Assembly (NCBI RefSeq): GCF_010993775.1 | Contig: NZ_WOTO01000038.1 | Location: 1-64,000, forward strand | Source: Fodinicola feengrottensis | GTDB taxonomy: Bacteria; Actinomycetota; Actinomycetes; Mycobacteriales; HKI-0501 | Reading direction: 5' to 3' | DNA: 64,000 nucleotides | In this document: one piece after another, positions 1 through 10,093 of the stretch | How the letters are laid out: every line of letters starts with the position of its first letter | Numbering within the stretch: the first letter of the stretch is position 1 | The notes under the pieces: model-generated | Databases searched by the model: none | What the model saw: only the letters and a program-made list of their open reading frames with translations | Told to the model about the DNA's origin: nothing | Made by a program: the position numbers and the translations under genes

Positions 1-254
1 GAATCCTCATCGGTGACCGTGATCAAGAACGCCAGTCGTACGGAAAGAACGCGCGGATGTCGTCCACCGACGTCGGGCCTCAGGCTCGCGCAAAATGCCC
101 GCGTCGGTCGAATTCGAGGACACACCTAACGATGCGGGGTTCGCGCTATCGCTGGATTCGCGGCTGATCCCGGATCGGTAGTGGAAAGAACCGCGACGCG
201 GGGGTGGGTACGCCGGACTGCTCGGTCTAGGTCTGTTGGGCCGCCGGTCCTCGT

Positions 255-512
255 AGTAAAGGAGTAAAGCTGGGCCGAGGTCGTTCCGGTCCGGGCCCGG
301 TCAGCCGAGTAGAGTGTGACATTGGTCAGGATCTCATCAAGCGACACCGCATCCTCCGGTAGTTCGCGCGCGGGACCGGTCCATTCCTTGAATTTCTCCA
401 CGATCCAGGTGAGCTGGCCGACTGGCGAATCATTCAATGCAAGACCGAGTGTGTGCGGCTGGGCGCCCTGGATGTCGGCATATCCGGTGCCATCCGCGCC
501 AGGTCTGACCAT
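255..512 (-). pseudogene. Epoxide hydrolase C-terminal fragment
   Basis: This minus-strand stretch encodes the C-terminal end of an actinobacterial alpha/beta-fold epoxide hydrolase (the EHN-domain family). Diagnostic segments are GYADIQGAQPHTLG, DSPVGQLTWIVEKFKEWT, LPEDAV and LTNVTLYS. About 85 codons are recognisable. Nothing upstream of them belongs to a hydrolase: in the reading direction the preceding sequence is the TetR gene, whose frame breaks off at about 520. After TTSAQLY (about 264) the resemblance also fades. It is a remnant left by recombination, with no start codon or catalytic residues of its own. The family assignment is by recognition of conserved segments. Confidence 0.6.
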
Positions 513-1006
513 CTGACCCCGCCACCCTGCGTTTGTTTGGCCTGCGGCCACGCCGCGTACGCCAGGCCGGTCAGGACGAGGCAGGCGCGATGTTCGGCGG
601 CCTGGGTCGCCTGGTTGGTGGGGGCCTGGTAGCCAGGAATGGGATCGCCGTAGATGAGCCGGAACTCGTCGGGGCTGCCGACCGCCCACCGCCGATACGC
701 CTCGCCAACGGCCACTATCCGACCGGCCAGGTCCCGCTCAGGTCGCGAGTCCCGCGCATCTTCCAGTCGCTGGGCGACGGCCGTATACACCTCGGCGATG
801 AGCGCGGCGACCAGGTCGTCGCGGGTGTCGAAATAGCTGTAAAGAGCACCCGCGGTCATTCCCATCTCACGGGCGATCGCCCGCAGTGAGATGGCTGCCG
901 GACCGCCAGCGGCCATTTCTTTCATGGCGATCGCCTTGATGTCCCGCACCGCCTCAGCGCGCAGTCGCTCTCGCCGGCTCACCTTCACGTCTTCCACCCT
1001 TGACAC
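434..1006 (-). CDS. TetR-family transcriptional regulator, 3' end truncated
   Basis: Cytoplasmic DNA-binding repressor. The N-terminus carries a TetR helix-turn-helix (residues ~12-60: AISLRAIAREMGMTAGALYSYF), followed by a helical ligand-binding domain with the AYRRWAVGSPDEFRLIYGD segment seen in regulators of drug exporters. TetR-like sequence stops near position 520, where the DNA switches to an epoxide-hydrolase remnant. The last ~30 residues are therefore not native and the effector domain is short by some 30-40 residues. Start is GTG at 1006; a second GTG at 982 is possible. It is transcribed divergently from the exporter that begins at 1104, the usual arrangement for a repressor of its neighbour. 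Whether the truncated protein still works is unknown. Confidence 0.7.
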   Translation of the reverse strand: MSRVEDVKVSRRERLRAEAVRDIKAIAMKEMAAGGPAAISLRAIAREMGMTAGALYSYFDTRDDLVAALIAEVYTAVAQRLEDARDSRPERDLAGRIVAVGEAYRRWAVGSPDEFRLIYGDPIPGYQAPTNQATQAAEHRACLVLTGLAYAAWPQAKQTQGGGVRWSDLARMAPDMPTSRAPSRTHSVLH

Positions 1007-1030
1007 TCTACAACCCTCAGCTACTATTCA

Positions 1031-1067
1031 GCATGCAAACATTGAACGCCGTGTGGTGATTGCATGC
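1031..1067. promoter_or_regulatory. Inverted repeat, likely TetR operator
   Basis: Perfect 8-bp arms GCATGCAA (1031-1038) and TTGCATGC (1060-1067) lie 21 bp apart in the gap between the divergent TetR gene and exporter, just upstream of the exporter start at 1104. The symmetry is seen directly; assignment to the adjacent TetR protein is inferred from position. Confidence 0.5.
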
Positions 1068-1103
1068 CGTTCACCATCGCCTCCTCGAAAAGAGCCCAAT
1101 CTC

Positions 1104-2705
1104 GTGGCACCCTCACAGCGGACCGGGCCGCGGCTCGCCCTGTTGGCATTCGCCCAGTTCCTGATCGCCCTCGACTACAACATCGTTTACGTGGCACTGC
1201 CGGATATCGGCCGTGCTCTCACCTTCACGCCCCAGACGTTGCAGTGGGTGGTCACCGCGTACGCGGTGGGCTTCGGCGGCTTCCTGCTCCTTGGCGGCCG
1301 CGCCGTCGACCGGCTCGGCGCCCGCCGGCTGTTCGTCGCGGGACTGCTGCTTTTCGGCGCCGCGTCCCTGGTAGGCGGCTTCGCCAGCGGAACCGCAACG
1401 CTGGTCGCCGCCCGTGCGGTGCAGGGCGTCGGCGCGGCACTGCTCAGTCCGGCCACCCTCTCGCTGATCAACACCAGCTTCGCCGAAGGCGCCGCGCGCA
1501 ACCGCGCGCTGGCGATCTGGGGCGCCTGCGGCAGCGCGGGCCTGGCGGCCGGCGCGGTCCTCGGGGGCGTGCTGACGAACGTATGGGGCTGGCGATCGGT
1601 GCTGTTCGTGATGGCCCCGATCGCCTTGGCGGCCGCGCTCCTAGCGCCGCTCGTCCTGGCCGTCGACTCCCGCCGACAGGCCGGCGGTTTTGACGTACTG
1701 GGCGCGCTGCTGGCTACAACTGGTTCATCCCTTCTGGTTTTTGGCCTGGTCAGTGGACCGGAAGCTGGCTGGGCGTCGGTCCGTGGCGCCGGCGCGATGG
1801 TGTCCGGTGTCACCTTGCTCGCGGCGTTCCTGCTGTAGAACGGCGCGTACGGGACCCCCTTGCACCGCTGGCGCTGCTGCGCAACCGCAGCCTGCTGACC
1901 GCCATGCTCGTCATCCTGATCTTCCAGAGTTCGCTTGGGCGCGTACTACCTCTTCACCAGCTATCTGCAGGACGTGCTCGGATACGGCGCATTGGCCGCA
2001 GGACTCGCATTCCTGCCACTCACGTTGGTCTCCATGACTGCCTCGCTACGACTCACCGCACCGCTGATCCGCCGGTGGGGTCTACCGATGACCCTGTTAG
2101 CCGGCATGGTGACCAATGGCATCGGACTGATCCTGCTGGCGGCCGGCATGTCGGTACACGGATCGTTCTGGGCAGTGGTGCCCGGCCTGGTCGTCTGGGG
2201 AATCGGTGCCGGCACCACCTTCCCGGCCATGTTCGCCGCCGCCGCCTCCGGGGTCAGCGCCGCTGAACAGGGAGTTGCCTCCGCGCTCGCTGCCACCTCC
2301 CAGCAGATCGGCGGAGCGGTCGGCCTCGCCGGACTCGTCGCTGTCGCGAACTTCGCATTGACTGCGGGCAAACCAGCCACATCTGCACTTGTCGCCGGCC
2401 AGCACCTGGCGCTGCTCACGGCAGGCGTGGCGACGGTGCTCGCGGGGCTACTCGCCCTCGTGATGAAAGGACGCACGCCGACGCCCTCACGCCGTCTCCA
2501 CCAACAGAACGTGACCAGCACACCAGAAAACCGCGAAACCCGCGCCTCACGCGGACTGGACCTCTCGTTCGGAAAGCTGAGCCCGCGCTGGATACCCGTC
2601 ACGCTGCCGCGGTCCGCTCACAACCGCCACTTCGGCTATGCGCGGGGAATATCCAGGCTTGCCAACAATTTCCCTCCGATCAGCCTAACCCGAAAGTCGA
2701 GGTAA
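1104..2705 (+). CDS. MFS drug transporter, DHA2 (14-TM) type, frameshifted
   Basis: Inner-membrane proton-driven exporter of the major facilitator superfamily. The first segment has the family motif A region (LGGRAVDRLGARR) and the motif C-like stretch with ALLSPATLSLI. The second half runs from AYYLFTSYLQDVLGYG to LAGLLALVMKG, giving the expected length of ~460 residues plus a hydrophilic tail. Two single-base shifts interrupt it: a stop at 1836 (CTGCTGTAG, one base short) and a compensating shift at about 1932. Between them the middle frame still reads as sensible protein, so the shifts may be sequence errors. Start GTG 1104 was chosen because it begins just before TM1. A divergent TetR gene and an operator-like palindrome lie upstream. 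The substrate is not predictable. Confidence 0.75.
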
Positions 2706-3097
2706 TGCACGACACAGGTTTTCGCGACAGTGTTGGGAAAAATCGAGCGGACCGCGTCGGGGGAAACCGGCCAAAGAAGTCGCAGCACGCGATGAGGATG
2801 TCCTTCGCGGCGCGGTTGTTGGCATACCGCGCCCGTACGCGCTAGTGGCGGCCGGGTGTGCCGGGACGGGAAACGCAGGGCAGCTGGCCAAGGGCTTCGC
2901 GGGAGTCAGCGAGACTTCTTCTGCCAGTGACTGCAAAGACGTTCACCGACACGGACGTTCGCGGCGGGTGCGCGGGTGTTTGTCAACAGTTAGTCAACCC
3001 ACCGGTGCCGATCCGTGCGATCGACACCGGCGGCGAATTGCACGTGATCTCCTGGTGCGCTGCGATTCCGGTCAGGCCCGCTAGGTCCGCCGAACGG
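2706..3097. other. Intergenic stretch, no gene supported
   Basis: About 390 bp between the exporter and the small secreted-protein gene. Short open frames exist on both strands but none has a ribosome-binding site, recognisable domain or convincing composition. A minus-strand stretch around 2740-2830 reads RAAKDILIACCD, faintly transposase-like, but too short to assign. Confidence 0.4.
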
Positions 3098-3553
3098 TCA
3101 GGGGACCTTTACGCAGTTGTCGTCGAGTGTGGTGTAATTGCCAGGGCTATTGAACTGGTAGAGAGTTACGCACCAGAAGGAACCAGTGGGGGCATTTTTA
3201 GGCGGAATGAACTCGACGAGTTCCCCTTGGTTGGCCGAGTACTGTTTTTCTCCTCTGGGTGGTTCGTTCTCATTGTATCCGCCCGGTCCCCTGAAGTTGA
3301 AATGCCCCTTGAAGCTGAGTTCCGTGATGGCGCCGATCGCATTCGCTTTACCAACGGCATTGTCATCGAGTGTCAGACCGACGATAGAAGCTTTGCCTTG
3401 ATGGTTGACGACGCGATTCGGTGCGACCTGTGCGCTGACATGTGAGATTTGAGCTGCGTCGGCGGATGTTGGTATCGTAAAGGTCAGCATGCTACACGCC
3501 GCGAGCAACGCGAGCGCAGTAACGGCTTTTCTGATGAACAAACGAATCTCCAT
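3098..3553 (-). CDS. Small secreted protein of unknown function
   Basis: A 151-residue protein with a clear Sec signal peptide: basic start (MEIRLFIRK), hydrophobic core (ALALLAACSMLTF), and a probable cleavage near TSADAA. The mature part (~118 residues) is polar and glycine/asparagine-rich, with segments GHFNFRGPGGYNENEPP and FWCVTLYQF. It has two cysteines (in FWCV and DNCV), which could form a disulfide. I do not recognise a family; the size and composition resemble small exported proteins of actinomycetes. The frame is intact. Codon use is somewhat less GC-rich than the surrounding genes, as is the flanking DNA, which fits an acquired region. Neighbours give no functional clue. Confidence 0.6.
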   Translation of the reverse strand: MEIRLFIRKAVTALALLAACSMLTFTIPTSADAAQISHVSAQVAPNRVVNHQGKASIVGLTLDDNAVGKANAIGAITELSFKGHFNFRGPGGYNENEPPRGEKQYSANQGELVEFIPPKNAPTGSFWCVTLYQFNSPGNYTTLDDNCVKVP

Positions 3554-3956
3554 GTGAGTTTGAGGTTGACATTGAGTTTGGAGTCGATAGCGCGGGCCTA
3601 TACGGACCCACTGATTGAACTAGATACCGGTTCCACGCCGCTGTTATGCCGTTGTTATTCCGTTGTCATGGCCTTGCCAGGTCGCCATCGCAGCTGGGTA
3701 CGCCGTGTTCCGCTGGTTCCTCACCGTCAACCTGAACGGCGACAGGGCGAACAAATCCGGATCAATCGTCCCAGGCCTTCGCGGCAACGTTCTTTGTCGC
3801 CGCGTCCCGCCCAAAGGAAATGCCACGAATCTACGATTGCGCGCGCGCTGGCCGCGACAGTCACCGCTGTCAAGCCGAATGCTGATCTATGGCACGCCAG
3901 TCGGGTTACTAGTAGAAAATTATTCGCTTGAGCCCTCGGGGGCGAGTAGCGTTGTG
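3554..3956. other. Intergenic stretch, no gene supported
   Basis: About 400 bp between the secreted-protein gene start and the terminator-like hairpin after the HNH gene. It should contain the promoter of the minus-strand secreted-protein gene (near 3555-3650, comparatively AT-rich). Open frames here lack start signals and recognisable protein features. Confidence 0.4.
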
Positions 3957-3986
3957 GGCCGCCGGGCGTGGTGGTGCCCGGCGGCC
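3957..3986 (-). terminator. GC-rich hairpin after the HNH gene
   Basis: An 11-bp perfect stem (GGCCGCCGGGC / GCCCGGCGGCC) with an 8-nt loop lies 12 bp beyond the HNH stop codon on the minus strand. There is no long T tract, as is common for actinobacterial terminators. Confidence 0.6.
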
Positions 3987-3997
3987 GGGTGGTCTGT

Positions 3998-5246
3998 TTA
4001 TGCGGCGAGTTGGTTGATGCCGCGGATGGGTCTTCGTTCGGGGTCTCGGTACGCGGGTGGGATGAATTCGACGATTCCGTCGGTGATGCGTACTTCCCAG
4101 TCGCTGTGGTGGATCAGGCGATGGCAGGAATCACAGAGGAGCACGCAGTTTTCCAGGCAGGTATCGCCGCCATCGGCCCAGTGCGTGACGTGGTGGCCGC
4201 GGCACCAGCGGGGTGGTCGACCGCACCTGGCGCAGCCTTTGTCTCGCGCTATGAGTGCTTTTCGTAGGTGCGCGGGGATGAGTCGTTCGGTGCGGGCGAC
4301 GTTGAGCGGTACGCTGTTGCGGCCCAGGAGCATCGGGGTGATGTCCGCGTCGCGGGCGAGCCGACGACCGGATTCTGGAGAGATAGCGATGCCGGTGTGT
4401 GCGTACGCGACACCGAGACGTTCCCGGAGCAATTCCCAGTCCAGGGTAATAGTGAGGTGAGGGCGTTCCTGCCCTTGGATGGGGAGTTTCCCGGAGTCCG
4501 CGACAAGATTGAGCGCGTCGGCGAGCGCGTCACCGTTGCGTTGGGAAACTGACCGTTCATCTCGGCGGCCGTCTTGGGTGGGGTGGGGTTTGGCCCAGTG
4601 GGCTGAGGATTTCGGTGAGCAGGGTGCCCGTTTCGCCGTCGAAGGAGCCCCGGAAATTCAGTCGCCCATCACGCCCGGTGTGTAGGGACAGTTCGCGGCG
4701 CGGTTTTTTTTTCGTTTTCCTGTTCGGACGGTGTTGGGCCGTCGGGGTCGAGGTGGTCGTGGATGCGTTGGCCGAGTTCGACGAGGCGGCGGGTGGGGTG
4801 GCTCTTCGCGTGTTCCACCAGGGAAGCTTCGGCGTTTTCGCGTTCGTTCTTCGATGTTCACCCTGGCGGGGAGCCTGTTCACGATCCCCAGGATCGTGTC
4901 GATTTGGGAATCCGCGAGTTCCTCTGCGCATAGCGTCACTGACAAGACCAAGTTTGGGTGCGAGGGTTTCACCGGTGAGGGCTTGGCTGGTGCACAGGTT
5001 CAATGCCCGTTTCAGGCGACGACCAGCTTCGGTCGGGGACAACAGCAGATTGTCTTGCAGCAGTCTCATGGTGTTGTCATGTCCGAGTGCTTTGCCGACC
5101 CGGTTCCGATGAATTGCCGCGACAATGTCCAACGCCCGCGCCTGTCGCCGTCGAATGTCCTGCTCGGCTGCACGCAGCAAATCGGCCAACTGCCTGGGTT
5201 TACACATCCAGAGCTCTGGATCTGTGACGTCATCGCCGGCGGCCAT
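3998..5246 (-). CDS. DUF222 / HNH-endonuclease domain protein, frameshifted
   Basis: Member of the actinobacterial DUF222 plus HNH family (the type found in REP13E12-like repeats). The N-terminal part (start ATG 5246, MAAGDDVTDPELWMC) is a helical DUF222 domain (QLADLLRAAEQDIRRRQARA, LLSPTEAGRRLKRA). The C-terminal part carries the HNH nuclease: CARCGRPPRWCRGHHVTHW, then a conserved N in CLENC, then CDSCHRLIHH, with paired CxxC metal ligands and the HH catalytic pair. At least three frame changes separate these parts (about 4950, 4700 and 4550). It may be a decayed gene or carry sequence errors. These proteins are often multi-copy and mobile; the biological role is not established. Confidence 0.7.
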
Positions 5247-5569
5247 GACACCATTCTACCGCTATCACCGTCAAAAAGATCGAGTTCGTACGATCGGAAC
5301 GTCGTCATTTTCTCAATCACATCAGTAAAACTCGGAGCGCGCGCGTTCAAGCCCTAAGCAAGTTGGTGAGAATGGCGCCGGAACCCGGCTATGAGAGTCA
5401 CGACAGAGATCCAAACCAGCGTTTCCCGCTCCGGTAGAGACCGCCACAACGCCGCATCTGTGAGTGTGGGACAAAACTCACATCCGTCACACCCCTCGCC
5501 AATGACTGGGTATCGAAGGAAACTCCCTTGCCCACTCCACGGCGTTTGTTGTCCACTACGACACGCCCG
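5247..5569. other. Intergenic stretch, no gene supported
   Basis: About 320 bp upstream of the HNH gene. It should hold that gene's promoter, and its far end abuts an IS3 remnant. No coding region with start signals was seen. Confidence 0.35.
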
Positions 5570-5795
5570 GCTTAGTAGTAGATGTGGTTCTCGATCGCCA
5601 GCCGACCACCTTGCGGGAGTAGCCGTCGATCACCGAGGCGATGTAGGCCCGTCCGTTCCACGTCTTGACGTAGGTGATGTCCCCGTACCACACCATGTTC
5701 GGTGCCGCCGGGCTGAACTGGCGCCCAACCAGGTCAAGCAGGGTGCTCGGCTCGGCTGCCGACACGGTTGTCCGCCGATACGGCCGACAGCCCGG
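5570..5795 (-). pseudogene. IS3-family transposase (OrfB) fragment
   Basis: About 75 codons of the integrase core (rve) of an IS3-family transposase survive: RTTVSAAEPSTLLDLVGRQF, PNMVWYGDITYVKTWNG and AYIASVIDGYSRKVVGW. The D of GDITY is the first catalytic aspartate and the D of VIDGYSRKVVGW is close to the second conserved segment. The N-terminal domain and the rest of the DDE core are missing, and the frame shifts at the downstream end (IENHIYY in an alternative frame). No inverted repeats were found. It is an inactive scar next to the HNH gene, supporting past mobile-element activity at 0-6 kb. Confidence 0.7.
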
Positions 5796-6005
5796 CATCA
5801 TGGGGACATATTCCCGCGCTGATTGACAATGTGAACCGCCCTTTGGGACGTCCTTTAGTGCTAGATCCTCCCGTCGGTGAGGCGCGTCGGAAATCTGTGT
5901 GTTCCCGTGTACGGACGGATCTCGCGCGAAGGATCTACGCGAGCCGCGCAAGTTGCCGCTATGCCGCATCAAAGTGACCGAAGATCGGTCTCTGGAGGAG
6001 ATCAC

Positions 6006-7502
6006 GTGCAAATCAACGGACGTAGATTGGTGAGTGGCGTGGTCATATCGCTACTCGCGATTTTGTGTCTGGCGGGTGGTACCACGGCCGCGGCCAGCGC
6101 CCCGCCAGCCGGCCACCTCGACGGGCCGCCCGGTGATATCACCGCCGAGCTGAGCGCTATCCCGGGCTTGACCGTCGTGAGTGACCAGGTCTTGCCGACT
6201 CAACCCAACTATCGCTACTACGACCTGGAATTCAGGCAGGCAATCGATCACCACCACCCCGAAAAGGGGACGTTCGAGCAACGGCTGTGGTTGCTGCACA
6301 AGTCCGTCGACCGTCCGATGGTGCTGTTCACCACCGGCTACAACCTGTACAAGGCGCCAGCTGCCCTGTCCGAGCCGACCACGATCCTGGACGCCGACCA
6401 GCTCTCCGTCGAGCAGCGGTACTTCTCTCCCTCGCGCCCGGTGCCGACCGACTGGTCGAAACTCACCATCTGGCAGGCGGCAACCGATCACCACACAATC
6501 GTGAGCGCCTTCAAGCGGATCTATCACGGTAAGTGGATCGAGACCGGCGGAAGCAAGGGCGGCATGACGGCCGTTTACCATCGCCGGTTCTATCCGTACG
6601 ACGTCGACGCGACAGTTGCCTATGTGGCGCCGGACAATACCGACGTCAACGACAACAGCGCCTATGACGAGTTCTTCGCCACGGTGGGAACTCCGCAGTG
6701 CCGCGCGGCGCTCAACGGGCTCCAGCAGGAAGCGTTGGATCGCCGCGCCGACATGGAGAAACTCATGGCGGCGGCCGCCACGGCCAGGAATTTGCACTAC
6801 ACCGTATTCGGCTCCATGGACCGCGCTTATGAGCGCAACATCCTGCATTTCCGCTGGGCGTTCTGGCAATCCCACACGGTGAACGACTGCGCCGGCATAC
6901 CCGATCGGACTGCGTCGACCGAGGCTGTTTACGCCTACATCGATTCGGTCGAGGACTTCAGCTCGAACAGCGACGAGAGCACCGACACCAATGAGTTCGT
7001 CCCCTATCACTATCAGGCGAGTACCCAACTGGGCGGGCCGTACCCGTCGTTCAGCTACCTCACGGGCCTGCGGTACCCGGGCGTCTACGGTCAGCCTGAG
7101 TTCGTTCCGCGCGACATACCCGTGCCGGCGTTCGACCCGACCGTCATGCCAGACATCGACCGCTGGGTTCGTACCAGCAGCTGTCACCTGATGTTCCTGT
7201 ACGCCGCGAACGATCCGTGGGGGGGCGCGAAACCGTTCCGCCTCGGGCCGGGCAGCCGCGACTCGTACTGGTACGACGTCGCGGGTCAAGACCACATCGC
7301 CGCCCTGATATCCGTACTACCCGCACCCCCAACACGACCAGGCGGTAGCCACGCTGCGGCGCTGGGGCCGGCCTCACACAGGCCGACCAGACGACGGCCA
7401 CCGCCGCACCGGCGCTCAGGTCTTGAGGTCCGTCTCGGCCGTCCGGTCCTCGAAATGCATGAAGTCCTTCTCGTTGTCATGCGGGTAGTCGACCATCCAT
7501 GA
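6006..7502 (+). CDS. Secreted serine peptidase, PS-10 / S37 (tripeptidyl aminopeptidase-like)
   Basis: Exported peptidase of the actinobacterial S37 family, which removes short peptides from protein N-termini outside the cell. Start GTG 6006 has a strong GGAGGAG ribosome-binding site at 5994-6000. A signal peptide follows (GVVISLLAILCLAGG, cleavage near AAASA). The nucleophile motif is ETGGSKGGMTAVYHRRFYP (residues ~180), and YVAPDNTD and a late GQDHIAAL, whose histidine probably completes the triad, follow. A one-base shift at about 7307 probably replaces the true C-terminus. The corrected frame ends at 7488 with DQAVATLRRWG. The 3' end overlaps the convergent gene at 7416. Family assignment is confident; peptide specificity is not. 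Confidence 0.8.
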   Translation: MQINGRRLVSGVVISLLAILCLAGGTTAAASAPPAGHLDGPPGDITAELSAIPGLTVVSDQVLPTQPNYRYYDLEFRQAIDHHHPEKGTFEQRLWLLHKSVDRPMVLFTTGYNLYKAPAALSEPTTILDADQLSVEQRYFSPSRPVPTDWSKLTIWQAATDHHTIVSAFKRIYHGKWIETGGSKGGMTAVYHRRFYPYDVDATVAYVAPDNTDVNDNSAYDEFFATVGTPQCRAALNGLQQEALDRRADMEKLMAAAATARNLHYTVFGSMDRAYERNILHFRWAFWQSHTVNDCAGIPDRTASTEAVYAYIDSVEDFSSNSDESTDTNEFVPYHYQASTQLGGPYPSFSYLTGLRYPGVYGQPEFVPRDIPVPAFDPTVMPDIDRWVRTSSCHLMFLYAANDPWGGAKPFRLGPGSRDSYWYDVAGQDHIAALISVLPAPPTRPGGSHAAALGPASHRPTRRRPPPHRRSGLEVRLGRPVLEMHEVLLVVMRVVDHP

Positions 7503-10093
7503 CCAGCCGCCTTCGGTCAGCGCCTTCACGACGGCCGGGTGCAGGCTGATCATCCCGGTCAGCTCGCCCTTGCTGCGCAGTGTTGGATCCGTGGTCTTCG
7601 CGTTGTCGAAGTCCCCGCGGAGCATGCCCTTCGCCTCGCCGTTGCTGTCGTTCTTGTTCGTGATCACAAAGCCGCCGACCCAGGCGCGTACCTCGTACCA
7701 CACGTCGGCGATGTCGGTCAGCGTTGCCGAGACATCGGCCTTCCTCCCTGCTCTCGCCCTGGCGGCCAGGGCTTTCAGCTCGGTGGCGGAAAGGGCCATG
7801 ACGGTGCTCGCGGTCGGGGCGACAGTCGCCGCTGCTGGGTCGGCCTGCGTCGCGAGTTTGGCCAGGTAGTCCGGAAAGAACGTGGTGAAGCGGTGCGAGG
7901 CCGCCAGCAGCCGGTCACGGTCGCGCTCCGTCCACACGTCGAAGTTCCTGAACGCCGACAGGTTGCCCACACCCGGTACCACGATCTGGGCCAGCGCCGT
8001 CGCGATGGTATCGAGGAGCGACGGCTGGGAGACGACGGTGTTGAACAGCTTCATCGCCTTGGCGTGGTGCTTGTCGTCCTTTTTGACATGCCAGTTCTGC
8101 ATGCTGTCCTCACGGGGGTTGATGTCGATGGCGACCCCCGTTGAATGGTTGCTGTACGTGCCGCGGGACTGCGTACGTTTGACCTGGCCGGTGATCGAGA
8201 CGATGGACCCGGTCGCCGCCGCCTGCTCGGCCGGGCTGGCGTTGCCGGTGAACCAGGCGTTGGCGGCGGCGACTCGCGGGCTTGTCAGAGCGTTCAGCCC
8301 GCCGCCCACCGACCGGCCGAAAAGCGTCGCCGCCTTGACATTGTTTCCCTTCGCCACGTCGATCCCGGCGACTTTCCAGGTCCGTTCGGTGAACCGGACG
8401 TTGCTCCTGTTGTACGGAAGTGTCACCTCCGCTTCGGTGGTTTTACCTGCCTCGACCGCGACTTTCCTGCTGTGCGGCAGGTAGTAGTCGTCCGGCGCGG
8501 CGGCCTTCGGCGCGACCGTGTACGTGTGCGATGCGGGTGTCGGTGGCACGTCGAAGGTGGCCGTGGTGTCGGCCGTCTCGACGGTATGGCCTTTCTCAAC
8601 GATGTCCGCGGTGAGGTCTTCCGGATGCCGGTCCAGTACGGGCTGCAGCTGCGCGGCGTTCTTCAGCTCGCCCTTCCAGGTCAGCTTTACGGTCGCGGCC
8701 GTCTTCGCGGGAGTTGGGCCGCCGGGTGTCTTTCGCTGAATCTGGCGGGCCACCGCCGGCGCGACGAAGTCTTTCCGGCTGTGCAGCGCGTCCTGCATCG
8801 GGCCCGATGACACGCCGGGCGTCGCGTTGCCGCCGATAATCTGGTCATGGGTAGTTTTCACCTGGGTGATGACAAACTTCGCGTTCACTGCCGCACGGAA
8901 GTCGGCTGGGATCTCCTTGGTGACGACGGCGTTGAGCCGCGCCTGCAGGTCCCTGTAGGTGTTCGCGTACCCAGATTCCCAGTAGCCGCGCACCCCAGGT
9001 AGTGCATAAACGGCTGTGTCCTTCTCCTGGGCGGTTTTGGTGGAATCCCGAAGTACGCGGCCGAGCGAGTGGCAGTTCGCCTCGACCCAGCTGATCACCT
9101 GGTCGCGCTGCGGGGAGTCGGTCTTCGTCGGGTCCTTCTCGTTGGCCTTGCCATAGAGCGCGTCGAAGAGGATCAGTCCGCCGATCCTGTCCGTATGTCC
9201 AGCCTCGAGTGTCTTGGCCACGGTCGATCCACCCGCGCTGTGTGCGGACAGGACGATGGAAGTCTGTTTCGGCGCGCCTTTGAGCAGCTTCTCCTGGACA
9301 AGACGATCAAGCACCTCGTCTACCGTGGCGTTGCGTCGAAGTTCTTTCCGAAGCCCGGCTTTTGTGGCGGCTCGCCCTTCTTTTGACTCTTTCCCGTGCC
9401 CTGCGGCAGCACTGCGATGAGTTGCCGGTCCGCAACCTTGCTCTCGTCCTCGACCGCCTCAACCTGTTGGCCGATGCGGTCCCGCTCGACGTCGCGCACC
9501 TTGTGGGCGAGCGGGTTGACGAAGCCCTTCTTCTCCTTCGCGACTTTCCGCGCCTCAGCTGACTCCTCGGTCTTCGGGTCGGCGTTGTTCTCCCGATAGC
9601 CCGCGAACGGATCGGCGCTTCGGTCGGTCAACCCGTGCAGATGAACAAGAACCAGAACCTCCTTCGACACGTCCAGATCAGGGCGCAGCCAGACGATGGC
9701 CTCGCCCGCGGCCTCCTCGTCGGTCTTCTCCTTGTTCGGCGACGGATCCTGGTTCTGCTTGGCCAGCCCGGCAAGCGGGATGCGGACCATGGAGTGCTTC
9801 GAGTCGATGGTCCGGGCAGTCTTGTTCCAGCCGGTTGCCTTTGGCCAGCCAACATCGCGCTGCAGAGGCACGCTTTCAGCCAGCTTGGGCTCGGCTGGCG
9901 GTCGTTGCGCAAGCGGCGCATCGGTACGCCCGCGCATTCGGCCGATCAATGCCGCGGTGGCTGTATTGCCCACGGACCTCTGCAGGGCAAGTACTCGTCG
10001 GTGGTCGCTCACACCGTCCGAACTCGCGGACCTCGTACGGTCATCCTGCCCACTCGTCCGCTCATCGTCATTCTTACCTGTATGCCGCTGCAT
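7416..10093 (-). CDS. Two-enzyme protein: cargo-like N-terminus, alpha/beta hydrolase, M15 peptidase
   Basis: A ~892-residue protein once one missing base at about 9325 is restored (FDA-N-ATVDEVLD). Start ATG 10093 follows GGGGAGGG. Residues 34-50 read VLALQRSVGNTATAALI, with LQRDVGW at 78-83. These resemble the LQR..GN.A...L signature of actinobacterial proteins associated with extracellular contractile injection systems and polymorphic toxins. Residues ~130-420 look like an alpha/beta hydrolase: HLHGLTD oxyanion region, SAHSAGG nucleophile elbow (Ser ~286), FDALYG (Asp ~311) and THDQI (His ~416). A linker of beta-rich sequence follows. The C-terminus is an M15 peptidase (NHSTGVAIDIN, His ~650; DFMHFE, His ~880), the fold of D-Ala-D-Ala carboxypeptidases that cleave cell-wall peptides. 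No signal peptide is seen. No injection-system genes are in the window. Function is inferred from motifs only. Confidence 0.65.

Noticed and set aside
1..250. A coding fragment at the left edge
   Set aside because: Short frames without motif; the epoxide-hydrolase resemblance does not extend below about 255.
2740..2936. Possible transposase remnant (RAAKDILIACCD)
   Set aside because: Only about a dozen suggestive residues, no second motif and no flanking repeats.
6051..7295. 414-codon minus-strand frame
   Set aside because: Antisense to the S37 peptidase, which has a signal peptide, ribosome site and catalytic motif.
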